A stretch of DNA of 64,000 nt from Paenibacillus daejeonensis DSM 15491 (lineage in GTDB: Bacteria > Bacillota > Bacilli > Paenibacillales > Paenibacillaceae): the NCBI RefSeq assembly GCF_000378385.1, contig NZ_KB899659.1, forward strand, positions 1,143,418 to 1,207,417, in the 5' to 3' direction. Shown one piece after another: positions 47,782 to 57,591 of the stretch (position 1 is the stretch's first letter; each line of letters opens with the position of its first letter). The notes below the pieces were generated by a model. That model made no database searches. It saw only the letters and a list, made by a program, of their open reading frames with translations, and was not told the DNA's origin. The translations under genes and the position numbers were made by a program.

Positions 47782-49113
47782 ATGGCCAGAGAACAGTTTG
47801 ACAAGGAGATTCAATTTCTGCGCATGCTTGCCATGACCGGCGGGGCTTACAGCAGACAACAATATGCCGAGCGACTGGGCATTTCCGTACATACGTTTGA
47901 CAAGACGCTCCAGCGGCTGAAATCAATATCTGGTTCCTCTCCCCTTGCCAGCTCAGACAAAGACAAACAGGCGTTTACGGCCACGTTCCGATATAACTAT
48001 TATGATGCCGTCGATCCCCTGCTCCTCCTGCTCTTTCAAGGCAAGTCGATGAAGATAACCGAGAGCCGCCGACTGGTCTTGCTGCTCGAATCACTCCAGA
48101 AGCGCTCGCAGACCGTTACCGAATTGCTGGACTGCTGCTCGGACGGTCAGGTCGAAAGCGACACCCCTCCAGACGAAAAAACGATTCGAGCCGATCTCCG
48201 TTATCTGGAAACAACCGGTGTCATCCGCCGGGTCGATGCCAAGCGTCCGTTCCGTTATCGTCTCCAGGACGAGCTCGGCCGCCTCACAGCGGAGCAGCTG
48301 CTGGAGATTTTCGCCTTTGTAGATATTATGGCTTCCACCCAGCTACCATCCGTTCACGGCTATCTGCTACGCGACAGCTTGAAGAAACTACTCATGAGGC
48401 AAGGCATGAATACGGAGGCACTGGACGCCTTTCTCTACAAATATCATTATTATTCTCGCATTCTGGATGAAGCTCATGTATTTAGCCTCATTGAAGCGAT
48501 GCGCCAGCGCCGCCTCATCCAATTTCTCTATTTTACGCCGAAGAGCCCCCACAGCTACAGCGCCAGTCAAACGAATCCCCTCTTTCAGCGGGAACACAAG
48601 GGGCGGGAGAAAACGGTTCTCCCCTTGCAGATTATCTACGACCACCAATTCGGACGATGGTATCTACTGGCTCACCAATCAAGACTTGGAATCGTCAAGT
48701 TCAGACTGGAGGGCATTACACGTCTCTCGGAGGCAGAGGCCGTCTCGGAGCACGAGTACGCACAGCATCGGGATCGGTTAATGGCGAGGATTCGAAATAG
48801 CTGGCTTATCGATACCGGCCCTACCGTGCGAGTACGGGCCCGTTTTTTTCACCCGGGGGCCGGCATTCCCAGCTTTGTGAAAGAACGAGTGCAGCTGCAA
48901 GGCCAATGGGGAACCATTACCGAGGAGTCCGGAGGCACTTCATTTCTGTATGAGATTGATGTCAATGACACGACAGAAATCAAACCGTGGCTGCGCAGCT
49001 TCGGCTCCAGCTGCGAGGTGCTGGAACCGTCAAAGCTGCGTCAGGAAATGATTGAAGACTGGAAGGAGATCGCTGCCAGCTATGAACCTGTTCGAGAAAA
49101 TAACCAATCATGA
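47782..49113 (+). CDS. WYL domain transcriptional regulator 1
   Basis: This is a 443-residue protein. Residues 1-60 contain a helix-turn-helix (YSRQQYAERLGISVHTFDKTLQRLKSI), and a second winged-helix-like region lies near 105-160 (EKTIRADLRYLETTGVIRRVD). The WYL domain (about 235-345) has IQFLYFTPKS and GRWYLLAHQSRLGIVKFRLEGITRL. A C-terminal WCX-like domain follows. WYL proteins are usually ligand-sensing transcription factors; the ligand here is unknown. AGGAGG precedes the ATG. It overlaps the second WYL gene by 32 bases. Confidence 0.85.
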   Translation: MAREQFDKEIQFLRMLAMTGGAYSRQQYAERLGISVHTFDKTLQRLKSISGSSPLASSDKDKQAFTATFRYNYYDAVDPLLLLLFQGKSMKITESRRLVLLLESLQKRSQTVTELLDCCSDGQVESDTPPDEKTIRADLRYLETTGVIRRVDAKRPFRYRLQDELGRLTAEQLLEIFAFVDIMASTQLPSVHGYLLRDSLKKLLMRQGMNTEALDAFLYKYHYYSRILDEAHVFSLIEAMRQRRLIQFLYFTPKSPHSYSASQTNPLFQREHKGREKTVLPLQIIYDHQFGRWYLLAHQSRLGIVKFRLEGITRLSEAEAVSEHEYAQHRDRLMARIRNSWLIDTGPTVRVRARFFHPGAGIPSFVKERVQLQGQWGTITEESGGTSFLYEIDVNDTTEIKPWLRSFGSSCEVLEPSKLRQEMIEDWKEIAASYEPVRENNQS

Positions 49114-49882
49114 GCTGCTTGCCCAACTGGATGAGCGAGACGTTTTCTTTACCACCAGCGCTGAACGCAGCTGGCTGAAAACAATGCTGGAGCACCCAGC
49201 TGCGCAAGAGGCTCTCAGTAGAGCAACGCTGCAGCAGCTGCAAACCCTGCTCGTGAATGACGAACCACTGCAGCTGCATGAGAGCTTGACCGAAAAAGCG
49301 CAAAGCCGCGAAAATCAGGTGTTCCATCCGCTCATTCATTCCGTCCGGGAAGCCATACAGAAGCACAGGAAACTCCGTTTTCTGCCCGTCGGCAAATACG
49401 GTGTTGCAGGACAACCCTGTCTGTGCATTCCGTACAAACTGGAATATTCGATGGTGAAGCGGGAATGGTATTTGCTCTGGTACAAGCATGACCAGCGCAG
49501 GCTCATGAGCACAAGGCTGGACAAAATCAGCGAATGCCGGGAGGAGCCCTGTTTGGAAGCCGAGTGGCACGAGGCGCAGCAGGAAATACGCCGCCGACTT
49601 GAGCTTCAGCGTGATTCCGTTACCCTGGAGATCCCCAGACAATATAATCAGGAGCTCTCCCGCATCCTGTCCGCCTTCTCTTGCTTCGAGAAACAGGTCC
49701 GGCACGACGAGAACGAGAACTGCTATTCCATCATCCTGCATTTTAGCTCCAATGAACGCGAATACGTACTCTCCAGGCTGCGCTTTTTGGGCCGGAGAGT
49801 CCGGGTACAGGATCATCAAGCCATGCAGGCGCGGATGCACCAATCCGCTACGATGGCACTGTCTCGCTACCAGGAGGGCTAG
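49082..49882 (+). CDS. WYL domain protein 2
   Basis: This is a 266-residue protein. Its N-terminal ~75 residues are helical without a clear DNA-binding motif. The WYL domain (about 95-175) has LRFLPVGKYG and KREWYLLWYKHDQRRLMSTRLDKISEC, and a WCX-like C-terminal domain follows. It begins inside the end of the first WYL gene, which suggests co-translation and possibly a heterodimer with one DNA-binding partner. AAGGAG lies 13 nt upstream of this ATG; a TTG at 49052 is an alternative. Confidence 0.8.
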   Translation: MNLFEKITNHELLAQLDERDVFFTTSAERSWLKTMLEHPAAQEALSRATLQQLQTLLVNDEPLQLHESLTEKAQSRENQVFHPLIHSVREAIQKHRKLRFLPVGKYGVAGQPCLCIPYKLEYSMVKREWYLLWYKHDQRRLMSTRLDKISECREEPCLEAEWHEAQQEIRRRLELQRDSVTLEIPRQYNQELSRILSAFSCFEKQVRHDENENCYSIILHFSSNEREYVLSRLRFLGRRVRVQDHQAMQARMHQSATMALSRYQEG

Positions 49883-49920
49883 AGCTCGGCAGCGATTGGT
49901 CACATAACCTTCCTTCGCTT

Positions 49921-49949
49921 GAATATAGTAGATATACGAAGCATTCGAC
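49921..49949 (+). promoter_or_regulatory. Weak sigma-E-like promoter of yhbH
   Basis: GAATATA (49921-49927), a 14-nt spacer and CATTCGAC (49942-49949) fit the sigma-E pattern with about three -10 mismatches. It lies 16 nt before the yhbH ATG. Confidence 0.35.
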
Positions 49950-49965
49950 GAGGGGGTAACCGCAG

Positions 49966-51126
49966 ATGGATTCTAGTCGCGAACCGTTGTATATCGTCTC
50001 CCGTGATGACTGGTCGCTGCATCGCAAGGGCTATCAGGATCAGGCCCGGCATCAGCAGAAGGTCCGGGAAGCCATCAAGCAGAACCTGCCAGACCTGGTA
50101 TCCGAGGAGAGCATTGTGCTGTCGGACGGCAAGCAGATTATCAAGGTGCCGATCCGCAGTCTGGACGAATATCACTTTGTGTACAATCACAATAAAAACA
50201 AGCATGTGGGGCAAGGCGATGGCGACAGCAGTGTAGGCGACGTATTGGGTACCGACCCGGCCTCGGCCAAAAAGGGAGGCAAAGGAGAAAAAGCCGGCGA
50301 CCAGCCCGGCGAGGATGTGATAGAAGCTGAAATCAGCCTAGCCGAGCTGGAGATGATGCTCTTCGAGGAGCTGGAACTGCCTTTCCTCAAACGCAAAGAT
50401 AAGGACCTGCTGGATACGAAGGAAATCCGATTTAACGATATTCGCAAGAAGGGTATCATGTCCAATATCGATAAGAAGCGAACCATTCTGGAAAATTTGC
50501 GCCGCAATAGTACCACTGGCAGCCCTGGCATTCACGGTATTTCGCCCGATGATCTACGCTACAAAACTTGGGAAGAAATCATTAAGCCGCAATCCAATGC
50601 CGTCATCTTGGCCATGATGGACACATCCGGTTCCATGGGGAGCTTCGAAAAATATGCCGCCCGCAGCTTCTTCTTCTGGATGACCCGATTCTTAAGACAC
50701 CAGTATGAGAAAGTGGAGATTGTCTTCATCGCCCACCATACCGAGGCCAAGGAGGTCAGTGAAGAGGATTTCTTCACACGAGGCGAGAGTGGCGGCACCA
50801 TCTGTTCCTCGGCGTATATCAAGGCACTGGAGATTATCGACAGCCGCTATCCTTCCCAATTATGGAATGTCTACCCCTTCCATTTCTCCGATGGTGATAA
50901 TCTGACCTCGGATAATGAACGATGCGTCAAACTGATCGCGGAATTGATGGAGCGCAGCAACATGTTCGGTTACGGTGAAGTCAATCAATACAACCGGAGC
51001 AGTACGCTGATGTCGGCTTATAAGCATATTCAGAATCATAAATTCATCTACTCGATTATTAAGGAAAAGCAGGATGTCTATCAGGCGCTCAAAACGTTTT
51101 TCTCCAAAAAAGAACCCGTTACTTAA
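49966..51126 (+). CDS. yhbH: Sporulation protein YhbH (UPF0229)
   Basis: This is a 386-residue protein of the YhbH/YeaH family. The N-terminus ([31 protein letters not shown]) and the basic, Gly/Lys-rich linker near 85-115 are typical. A von Willebrand A-like domain begins near 210 with the metal-site motif [11 protein letters not shown] and continues with [14 protein letters not shown]. Its partners in many bacteria are PrkA/YeaG kinase and SpoVR/YcgB; both lie within 12 kb here. It is needed for proper sporulation in B. subtilis. A strong terminator follows. Confidence 0.93.
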   Translation: MDSSREPLYIVSRDDWSLHRKGYQDQARHQQKVREAIKQNLPDLVSEESIVLSDGKQIIKVPIRSLDEYHFVYNHNKNKHVGQGDGDSSVGDVLGTDPASAKKGGKGEKAGDQPGEDVIEAEISLAELEMMLFEELELPFLKRKDKDLLDTKEIRFNDIRKKGIMSNIDKKRTILENLRRNSTTGSPGIHGISPDDLRYKTWEEIIKPQSNAVILAMMDTSGSMGSFEKYAARSFFFWMTRFLRHQYEKVEIVFIAHHTEAKEVSEEDFFTRGESGGTICSSAYIKALEIIDSRYPSQLWNVYPFHFSDGDNLTSDNERCVKLIAELMERSNMFGYGEVNQYNRSSTLMSAYKHIQNHKFIYSIIKEKQDVYQALKTFFSKKEPVT

Positions 51127-51135
51127 TGCCTCATG

Positions 51136-51180
51136 TCAAAGGGCACCTGCTCGCTGCAATGCGAGTCAGGTGCCCTTTCC
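51136..51180. terminator. Terminator after yhbH
   Basis: AAAGGGCACCTG pairs with CAGGTGCCCTTT, and an inner CTCGC/GCGAG stem extends it. It lies between yhbH and the convergent hydrolase gene and can serve both. Confidence 0.85.
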
Positions 51181-51194
51181 ATTACACTCATGGC

Positions 51195-51977
51195 TTAGGA
51201 GCGAGGGAAGCCTTGAAGCCAGCCTACGATCCCCTCCACGGTCTGACGCAGCTGCTCATCTCCTCCGATGGCAGGCTCGCCATCTCCTCGCTGTGGACCA
51301 TACATTCCGAATTGGGCATGGTTGCCGCCTTCAATCTCCAGGTAAACAGCATCCTCCGGCAAATGACCACGACTGTTCTCCCAAACCTCGCGATTTAATA
51401 CGTTATCCTGTGTACCGGTGATCTGCAAGGCTTGCAGGCCGGACGCACTCAGATTCGCTTTGTCGTCGGCATAAGAGGCAAGGAAGAAGATCCCGTCGAT
51501 GGCATCTGGGTGGGAAGCCGTAAACCGCGCCGCCATCGAACCGCCCAGCGAATGACCACCGATGACGTAGCTTTGATTGGGTGCCAATTCAATAATTTCG
51601 GAGGCTCTGTTCTGGGCAAACACAGCTAACTGGAGCGGCATCTTGACCAGGAAGGCACGATACCCTTGCTCTGCCAGACTGAATAGAAACGGCGCGTAGC
51701 TCTCCGGCTCCACCAGGCCGCCCGGATAGAAGATAATGTTCTCGGTTTGCGCCTGACCCGCAGGCTCAAAGCTGATCCAATGCTTGGTGTTGGTAACAGC
51801 GACTTGCTCGGAGCTTCCTATGTACTGCAATGCAGCCTGTTCCGGCTCATAGGTGAGCCAGTTCAGGGCGACGACGAGCGCTATGGCCAAGACGGCCAAG
51901 ATGGCAACCAGCCACAGCAACGCTTTGCGCCATCGTCCTGCCCGGGGCTTGGACCCGGCGACTGAGATGGGTGTCAT
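51195..51977 (-). CDS. Membrane-anchored alpha/beta hydrolase
   Basis: This is a 260-residue protein with a basic N-terminus and a transmembrane helix at about 19-40, followed by an exported alpha/beta-hydrolase domain. The nucleophile elbow is GGHSLGG (Ser143), the acid is likely in ITGTQDN and the His in EGGNHAQFG. An oxyanion segment reads FYPGGLVEP. Family members are esterases or dienelactone hydrolase-like enzymes; the substrate is unknown. It is divergent from spoVR. Confidence 0.8.
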   Translation of the reverse strand: MTPISVAGSKPRAGRWRKALLWLVAILAVLAIALVVALNWLTYEPEQAALQYIGSSEQVAVTNTKHWISFEPAGQAQTENIIFYPGGLVEPESYAPFLFSLAEQGYRAFLVKMPLQLAVFAQNRASEIIELAPNQSYVIGGHSLGGSMAARFTASHPDAIDGIFFLASYADDKANLSASGLQALQITGTQDNVLNREVWENSRGHLPEDAVYLEIEGGNHAQFGMYGPQRGDGEPAIGGDEQLRQTVEGIVGWLQGFPRS

Positions 51978-52071
51978 AATTATGCTCTTCCTCCTCTGAC
52001 TGTTTCCTCTCTATTCTAGCCCAGAAGAGATGGAATAAGCCAGTGACACAGCTGTGAAGTCCATGGCCACC

Positions 52072-52100
52072 GCATAATCGGCCCGGCCCCCCCATACACA
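52072..52100 (+). promoter_or_regulatory. Candidate sigma-E promoter of spoVR
   Basis: GCATAAT (52072-52078), a 14-nt spacer and CATACACA (52093-52100) match the sigma-E pattern closely, with one mismatch in each element. It lies 41 nt upstream of the spoVR ATG. B. subtilis spoVR is sigma-E dependent. The -35 has the same CATAAT core as the ytrH candidate. Confidence 0.6.
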
Positions 52101-52141
52101 TAGAATAGGAAACTTATCGCTACAACTGGAGGGGACGAGAG

Positions 52142-53584
52142 ATGAAGCAAGACGAGATACGCCAGCTGGAACGCGCAATTGACGAAATTACCGAGGTGGC
52201 GCAAGGCTTTGGCCTGGATTTTTATCCGATGCGCTATGAGATCTGTCCTTCCGACATTATCTACACCTTCGGCGCTTACGGCATGCCGACGCGTTTCAGC
52301 CATTGGAGCTTCGGCAAGACGTTTCATAAAATGAAAACCCAGTACGATTTTGGTCTCAGCAAAATCTATGAGCTCGTCATTAACTCCAATCCGTGCTACG
52401 CCTTCTTGCTCGATGGCAACTCTCTCATTCAGAACAAGCTGATTGTTGCCCACGTCCTGGCCCACTGTGACTTCTTCAAGAACAATGCCCGATTTAGCCG
52501 CTCCAACCGCAATATGGTTGAGAGCATGTCCGCGACGGCAGACCGGGTAGCTCAGTATGAGCGGGATTACGGCACCGATGTGGTCGAACAATTTATCGAT
52601 GCGGTACTAGCGATCCAGGAGCATGTGGACCCCACACTGATCAAGCCTTATCAGATGGATAAAGCGCGTTACATTGAGCTGCAAGAAAAACGGGAAGGCG
52701 ACCGCAAAAAACCGCCCGCTCCCGTACTGCCTTACGACGATCTCTGGTCCTTGGACCCCGACATGAAACCAAAGCAGGAAAGCACCAAGGAAGGAAAACG
52801 AAAATTCCCCCCGCAGCCGGAGAAGGATCTGGTCTGGTTCATTGAAGAGAATTCCGAAGTGCTGAAGGATTGGCAGCGCGATATTATGTCCATGCTGCGT
52901 GACGAAATGCTCTATTTCTGGCCGCAAATCGAGACCAAAATCATGAACGAGGGCTGGGCTTCCTACTGGCATCAGCGGATCATCCGGGAGATGGATCTCA
53001 CGAGCGAGGAAACGATCGAATTCGCCAAGCTGAATTCAGCCGTTGTCCAACCCTCCAAAAATAGTCTAAACCCTTACTATCTGGGGCTGAAAATATTCGA
53101 GGATATCGAAAAACGCTGGGATGAGCCGACAAAAGAAGAACAGGAACGCTTCGGTCGTCTCCCGGGACAAGGGCGCGACAAAATCTTCGAAGTCCGCGAA
53201 ATCGACTCCGACCAATCGTTCATTCGCAACTATTTAACCAAGAAGCTCGTCACCGATCTGGACCTCTATATTTTCGAGAAAAAAGGACCTGAATGGAAAA
53301 TAACCGATAAGTCCTGGGAGAACATTCGAGATCAGCTCGTCTACTCGCGCGTTAACGGCGGTTTTCCGAGCCTCGTGGTTACAGACGGAGATTGGAACCG
53401 TTCCGGGGAGCTATATATGAAGCATCAGTACGAAGGCGTGGAGCTGGACTTGAAATACGTAGAGCGTACCCTGCCTCATGTGGTCAAGCTGTGGGGAAAA
53501 TCTGTCCATTTGGAGACCGTCGTGGAAGATAAAACGCTCGTATTCAGCTGCGACGGCAACAAGACGAGTCGCAAGTTCATTTGA
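52142..53584 (+). CDS. spoVR: Stage V sporulation protein R
   Basis: This is a 480-residue SpoVR/YcgB family protein. Conserved segments include [32 protein letters not shown] (near 30), [12 protein letters not shown] (near 104), [17 protein letters not shown] (near 270) and [18 protein letters not shown] (near 305). In B. subtilis it affects spore cortex formation; its biochemical role is unknown, but it functions genetically with YhbH and PrkA. GGAGGGG precedes the ATG. Its last ~100 residues ([16 protein letters not shown]) are the usual C-terminal domain. Confidence 0.95.
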   Translation: MKQDEIRQLERAIDEITEVAQGFGLDFYPMRYEICPSDIIYTFGAYGMPTRFSHWSFGKTFHKMKTQYDFGLSKIYELVINSNPCYAFLLDGNSLIQNKLIVAHVLAHCDFFKNNARFSRSNRNMVESMSATADRVAQYERDYGTDVVEQFIDAVLAIQEHVDPTLIKPYQMDKARYIELQEKREGDRKKPPAPVLPYDDLWSLDPDMKPKQESTKEGKRKFPPQPEKDLVWFIEENSEVLKDWQRDIMSMLRDEMLYFWPQIETKIMNEGWASYWHQRIIREMDLTSEETIEFAKLNSAVVQPSKNSLNPYYLGLKIFEDIEKRWDEPTKEEQERFGRLPGQGRDKIFEVREIDSDQSFIRNYLTKKLVTDLDLYIFEKKGPEWKITDKSWENIRDQLVYSRVNGGFPSLVVTDGDWNRSGELYMKHQYEGVELDLKYVERTLPHVVKLWGKSVHLETVVEDKTLVFSCDGNKTSRKFI

Positions 53585-53687
53585 TGCCTATTTGTCCAGC
53601 ATGCCCCCTGTAGTTGATTCACGCCCTCAGTACGCGGGTATTAATAATCAACACAGGGGCAACCCCCCGGATACAGAGGTGATTCAG

Positions 53688-54047
53688 ATGATGGAAACAA
53701 TCCTTATTGTATTGGGTGTGTTACTGGTAGTAGGCATAATCGTAGTTGCAAGCAAAGGCCGTTGGATTACCCTCGCAACCGCAAGAGGCAATCAGGCAGA
53801 AGAGCTGCAATCCAAATATTCATATCTTCAATCGAAGGACATTCCTTCTCGCCTGAAATCTGAAACAGGAGCTGGCGCTTCCGGATTTGCATCGCAAGGC
53901 GGAATGGCCATGAATGCTGTAGGCAGCCAAGCCGGGCAGCATGAAATGATGAAGCTCCAGATCAAACCGAAAGACCGCGAGCGTGCGGAAGAAGCACTGC
54001 AAGAGCTGGATCGCGAACGCGTCCTACATCAGTCGACTTCGTTGTAA
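53688..54047 (+). CDS. Small membrane-anchored protein of unknown function
   Basis: This is a 119-residue protein with one transmembrane helix (about 4-22) and a cytosolic tail (LATARGNQAEELQSKYSYLQSKDIPSRL) ending in a helical KPKDRERAEEALQELDRERVL segment. I do not recognise the family. GAGGTG seven nt upstream supports the ATG at 53688; a longer frame opening within spoVR has no such site. It follows spoVR by about 100 nt and has its own terminator. Confidence 0.65.
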   Translation: MMETILIVLGVLLVVGIIVVASKGRWITLATARGNQAEELQSKYSYLQSKDIPSRLKSETGAGASGFASQGGMAMNAVGSQAGQHEMMKLQIKPKDRERAEEALQELDRERVLHQSTSL

Positions 54048-54085
54048 TCCGCGCCACTCACAGAGCAAATTAAACGGACCTGCAA

Positions 54086-54125
54086 AGGTCGAAAGGCTGT
54101 CGGGAACATCCCGACAGCCTTTTTC
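54086..54125. terminator. Terminator between convergent genes
   Basis: AAAGGCTGTCGGGA and TCCCGACAGCCTTTTT form a 14-bp stem with an ACA loop and a T run on the plus strand. An A run on the other side allows bidirectional use. Confidence 0.88.
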
Positions 54126-54141
54126 ATGGCTCGCTTATGAT

Positions 54142-55029
54142 CTACCCATCCAACTGCTCAACGACCACAGAGACATCCAGGTGCGCTCCGCTGCTTCCAC
54201 GATACACTCCCTTGACGGGGACAATATCTTTGTAGTCCCGCCCATGGCCGAGCTTTACGTACCGCTCACCTACAATCGAAGGGTTGGTCGGATCATAGGA
54301 ACACCAGCCACGATTGGGAACATACGCCTCGACCCACGCATGAGAGGCATGCTGTACTGCGGTCCCCTCCTCCTGCAAATCTCCAATGAACTGATATCCG
54401 CTCACATAACGCGCCGGAATATTGCGGCTCCTGCAAATGGTAATCATCAGATGTGCAAAATCCTGGCATACGCCCCGCTTCGAACCAATCATGTCTGCTA
54501 CCTTGGTCTTCACATCAGTTGCATCTGCATCGTAAGTAAATTCCTGGCGAATTCGCTCGGAGAGCGCAGACAGCCATTCGTGGACGATGGCAGGCTCCTC
54601 GGCCGTACGCTCGTCCATCCCGGCAAATACCAGCACTTCCGGTGTTGCTGTTGTATAAGAGGTGGGCAGCAAATATTCGGCAAACCGGTTCTGCGCTTCA
54701 TCCTTATCCAGCCAAGCCCAAGCTTCTGCCGGACTGAATAGCCGGCCCTTGCGCTCCGCCTCCCGCTCACGTCCGGGTTCCGTTGTGACGACGGTCATCT
54801 GGGTGCGAATCGTAAGCTTGGTGTGCGGCTCGTTGACTGAAAAGGCGGTTACCCGGTTGCCGAAAAAATCCTCATACGATTGCAAGGGAGTATTCGGTTC
54901 AACGGCGATGGCGTGTTGATAGCAGGATTGCCACTCATTCGTACAAGGAGTCAGCCGCACTTCATTGACACTGTCCGTAACCGGCTCGGCATACGTGTAC
55001 TCCGTGACATGCATGATTTTCAGCTTCAT
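54142..55029 (-). CDS. Transglutaminase-like protease-fold protein
   Basis: This is a 295-residue protein of the COG1305 type. An N-terminal beta domain (LKIMHVTEYTYAEPVTDSVNEVRLTP, residues 2-27) is followed by the papain-like core with catalytic Cys in KRGVCQDFAHLMI near 186, His in QHASHAWVEAYV near 227, and Asp in CSYDPTN near 243. Its GGGGAGG ribosome binding site lies seven nt upstream. It overlaps the alpha-E gene (ATGA) and is the last gene of a three-gene operon with two other members of a predicted peptide-modifying system. Confidence 0.88.
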   Translation of the reverse strand: MKLKIMHVTEYTYAEPVTDSVNEVRLTPCTNEWQSCYQHAIAVEPNTPLQSYEDFFGNRVTAFSVNEPHTKLTIRTQMTVVTTEPGREREAERKGRLFSPAEAWAWLDKDEAQNRFAEYLLPTSYTTATPEVLVFAGMDERTAEEPAIVHEWLSALSERIRQEFTYDADATDVKTKVADMIGSKRGVCQDFAHLMITICRSRNIPARYVSGYQFIGDLQEEGTAVQHASHAWVEAYVPNRGWCSYDPTNPSIVGERYVKLGHGRDYKDIVPVKGVYRGSSGAHLDVSVVVEQLDG

Positions 55030-56006
55030 GCACTGGCCTCCCCGATCCGAAAAAAGGTTTTGGCAAAGGCACTTCCGAGCTGCTGACACGCACCCAGCAA
55101 TACCGCAATCATCAGTCCTTCTCTATCCTGCTGCAAATCCTCGCGCTCCAGACAGGACAATTCCGCGATGACCTTGCCAGCCTGACGGACCACCTTGCCA
55201 TGGGCAAGCTTGAGCGCCGTCTCCTGCAATTCCAGGCTGCGCAGATGCTCATCCATCGCATGCAGAGCAAAGCTGACGGAGCGCGGGAATGCCGGATGCA
55301 GCACAAGAAATTCAATAATTCCGTCGGGAGACATGCCGTCTGCATAATACCGCCGGAACACCTGATAACCACTCACCGATCGCAGCGTAGCTTGCAAATA
55401 AGGATAGGCCTGCGGAGCACCGTCCTCCCCCTTATCCAGCGTGCTCCGAATGGCTTGCATAATACGAAGCGTGTTCTCGGCCCGTTCCAGGTAACGGCCG
55501 CACTCCATAAAATGCCATTCGTTCTCACGGGCCATCACAGACTGGGCAACACCCTGATACAGTGCCGTCCACTCTTTGATTCGCTTGTACAGCTGGTGGG
55601 GAGAATCCTTCATCAGCTCGTCGCGATGCCGCTCCCGCAGCCATAGATAAAAACTGTTAACGACATCCCAAATTTCAGTAGGAACCTTTTCCCGAAGCGT
55701 CCGCAGATTGCCTCTGGCATAATTCACACAAGCGACTAGCGAATTGGGATTGTCCCGGTCAAGGGTAATATAGTGTAGGACATCCTCTTCATTATAGCCT
55801 CCATACTGCTGTTCATAAGCCATACGGCTGCCGAGCGCCTCTACGATTCGGGCCCACTTGTCACCTTGCAGTTGTGACAGCTGGTCTTCATGTTGCCGAT
55901 GCTCTTGCTGTAGATGGTAATGGACATCGATCAGCCGGGCATGATTCTCTGCCCGCTCCATGTATCTGCCTACCCAGAACAATGCTTCTGCATTCCGATT
56001 CAACAT
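55026..56006 (-). CDS. Alpha-E domain protein (COG2307)
   Basis: This is a 326-residue nearly all-helical protein with the alpha-E signature NAEALFWVGRYMERAENHARLIDV at the start and MECGRYLERAENTLRIM near the middle. It has no known catalytic activity and is believed to be a partner of the circularly permuted ATP-grasp protein. GGAGG eight nt upstream supports the ATG at 56006; another ATG two codons earlier is too close to the site. Its end overlaps the transglutaminase gene. Confidence 0.88.
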   Translation of the reverse strand: MLNRNAEALFWVGRYMERAENHARLIDVHYHLQQEHRQHEDQLSQLQGDKWARIVEALGSRMAYEQQYGGYNEEDVLHYITLDRDNPNSLVACVNYARGNLRTLREKVPTEIWDVVNSFYLWLRERHRDELMKDSPHQLYKRIKEWTALYQGVAQSVMARENEWHFMECGRYLERAENTLRIMQAIRSTLDKGEDGAPQAYPYLQATLRSVSGYQVFRRYYADGMSPDGIIEFLVLHPAFPRSVSFALHAMDEHLRSLELQETALKLAHGKVVRQAGKVIAELSCLEREDLQQDREGLMIAVLLGACQQLGSAFAKTFFRIGEASA

Positions 56007-56035
56007 CGCCATCGCCTCCAGATCCTAATAGTAAG

Positions 56036-57496
56036 CTAGCGGTTAAGCACCCACGTATCCTTGACCCCACCACCTTGCGAAGAATTGACCACCAGGGACC
56101 CCTCCTGCAGCGCAACCCGTGTCAGCCCGCCCGGAATGACATGCAGATCCGAGCTGCCCATGAGCGTAAACGCACGCAGATCAATATGACGCGGACTCAT
56201 GACACCATTCTTCATGATCGGGGCGCGCGAGAGCTTCATTGTTTCTTGGGCGATATAGCGCTCCGGAGATTTTCTGATTTCTTCTGCAAATACCGCAATC
56301 TCCCGTGCAGAAGCCTGCGGCCCAACCAGCATACCGTAACCGCCGGAGAGCGAGGTTTCCTTGACAACCAACTGTTCTAAATGAGCAAGCGTATAGTCGA
56401 GATCTTCCTTGCGGCTGAGCAGATAGGTCGGAACGTTGCCGAGAATCGGCTCTTCCCCGAGATAATAACGAATCATGTCTGGAACATACGCATAAACCGC
56501 CTTGTCATCTGCCACTCCTGTACCCGGAGCGTTGGCGATCGCTACATTGCCAGCTCGATAAGCATTCATTAATCCCGGAACGCCCAGCATCGAATCCGGT
56601 TGAAAAGCCAGCGGGTCAAGATAGTCGTCGTCGATTCGCCGGTAAATGACATCCACCTGCCGCAGTCCACGAAGATCCCGCAGATAGATTTTCTGGTCTT
56701 TGTAGACGAGATCTCTTCCCTCAACCAAATGAATGCCCATCTGCTGGGCGAGAAAGGTATGCTCAAAAAAGGCTGAATTATAGGGCCCTGGGGTTAGCAA
56801 AACAATAAATGGATCACGCTTGCCCGACGGGGCCAGCGAGCGTAACGAGCTGAGGAAAACATTAAGGCTTCGTTCAATACTGTGGACAGAACAGGAGAAA
56901 TACAAGTCGTGGAACAATTCGCTCATCAGGGAGCGCCCGGTATAAAGGTAGGAAAAGCCGGAGGGCGATCTGAGATTATCCTCAAGCACTAGATAGCGGC
57001 CGGTTTCATCGCGGATCAGGTCGATACCTGTCGTGGTCATATAGGCATTGCCGGGTACATCCAGGCCTGCCATCTCAGGTCGATAATACTTATTGCCCAT
57101 CACCATTCGCCTTGGGACCAGACCGTCGGCGATGATGTGCTGCCGATGATAGATATCCCTGGTGAAGGCGTTGAGGGCGCGAACCCGCTGCTTCAATCCC
57201 CGCTCAATTTGCTCCCATTCCTCTGCCGGGATAACCCGCGGGATATAATCGAACGGGATCGTCCGCTCCAGCGGCTCCGGCTGATCCGGGGTATAGAGGG
57301 TAAAGGTAATCCCTTCTTCGAGCATCCGTTGGTCTAAAGCATGCTGGCGGGTCGTCAGCTCGGCCGGTTTCAAGCGTGAGAATAATTGATGGATCGTATC
57401 GTAGTGCGGGCGTATGGAGAGATCCGAATCGTACATTTCGTCATAAAAAGATCGGGCATCATAATAATACGGCTCCGGCTGTCTGGCAATCGACAT
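56036..57496 (-). CDS. Circularly permuted type 2 ATP-grasp protein (COG2308)
   Basis: This is a 486-residue CPS2-type ATP-grasp enzyme. Motifs include RRMVMGNKYYRPEMAG near 128, TGIDLIRDETGRYLVLEDNLRSPSG near 157 (metal-binding E and N), VIYRRIDDDYLDPLAF near 280 and KETSLSGGYGMLVGP near 375, in the permuted order. It likely forms an amide bond on a peptide or protein. GGAGGG five nt upstream sets the ATG at 57496. alpha-E follows 30 nt later, so the three genes form an operon. It is unrelated to the YheC/D array beyond the fold. Confidence 0.9.
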   Translation of the reverse strand: MSIARQPEPYYYDARSFYDEMYDSDLSIRPHYDTIHQLFSRLKPAELTTRQHALDQRMLEEGITFTLYTPDQPEPLERTIPFDYIPRVIPAEEWEQIERGLKQRVRALNAFTRDIYHRQHIIADGLVPRRMVMGNKYYRPEMAGLDVPGNAYMTTTGIDLIRDETGRYLVLEDNLRSPSGFSYLYTGRSLMSELFHDLYFSCSVHSIERSLNVFLSSLRSLAPSGKRDPFIVLLTPGPYNSAFFEHTFLAQQMGIHLVEGRDLVYKDQKIYLRDLRGLRQVDVIYRRIDDDYLDPLAFQPDSMLGVPGLMNAYRAGNVAIANAPGTGVADDKAVYAYVPDMIRYYLGEEPILGNVPTYLLSRKEDLDYTLAHLEQLVVKETSLSGGYGMLVGPQASAREIAVFAEEIRKSPERYIAQETMKLSRAPIMKNGVMSPRHIDLRAFTLMGSSDLHVIPGGLTRVALQEGSLVVNSSQGGGVKDTWVLNR

Positions 57497-57591
57497 GCAA
57501 TCCCTCCTCCATATATGCAGATGCCGTTCATTCCGAAGCGCAAACTCCCGCTTCACCATGTCAAAAATATGTAGTACTATTTGACAAAAAT

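Noticed and set aside
47782-51126. A defence island around the WYL pair
   Set aside because: WYL proteins often accompany defence genes, but the neighbours are yhbH, spoVR and small membrane proteins, which are sporulation or housekeeping genes.
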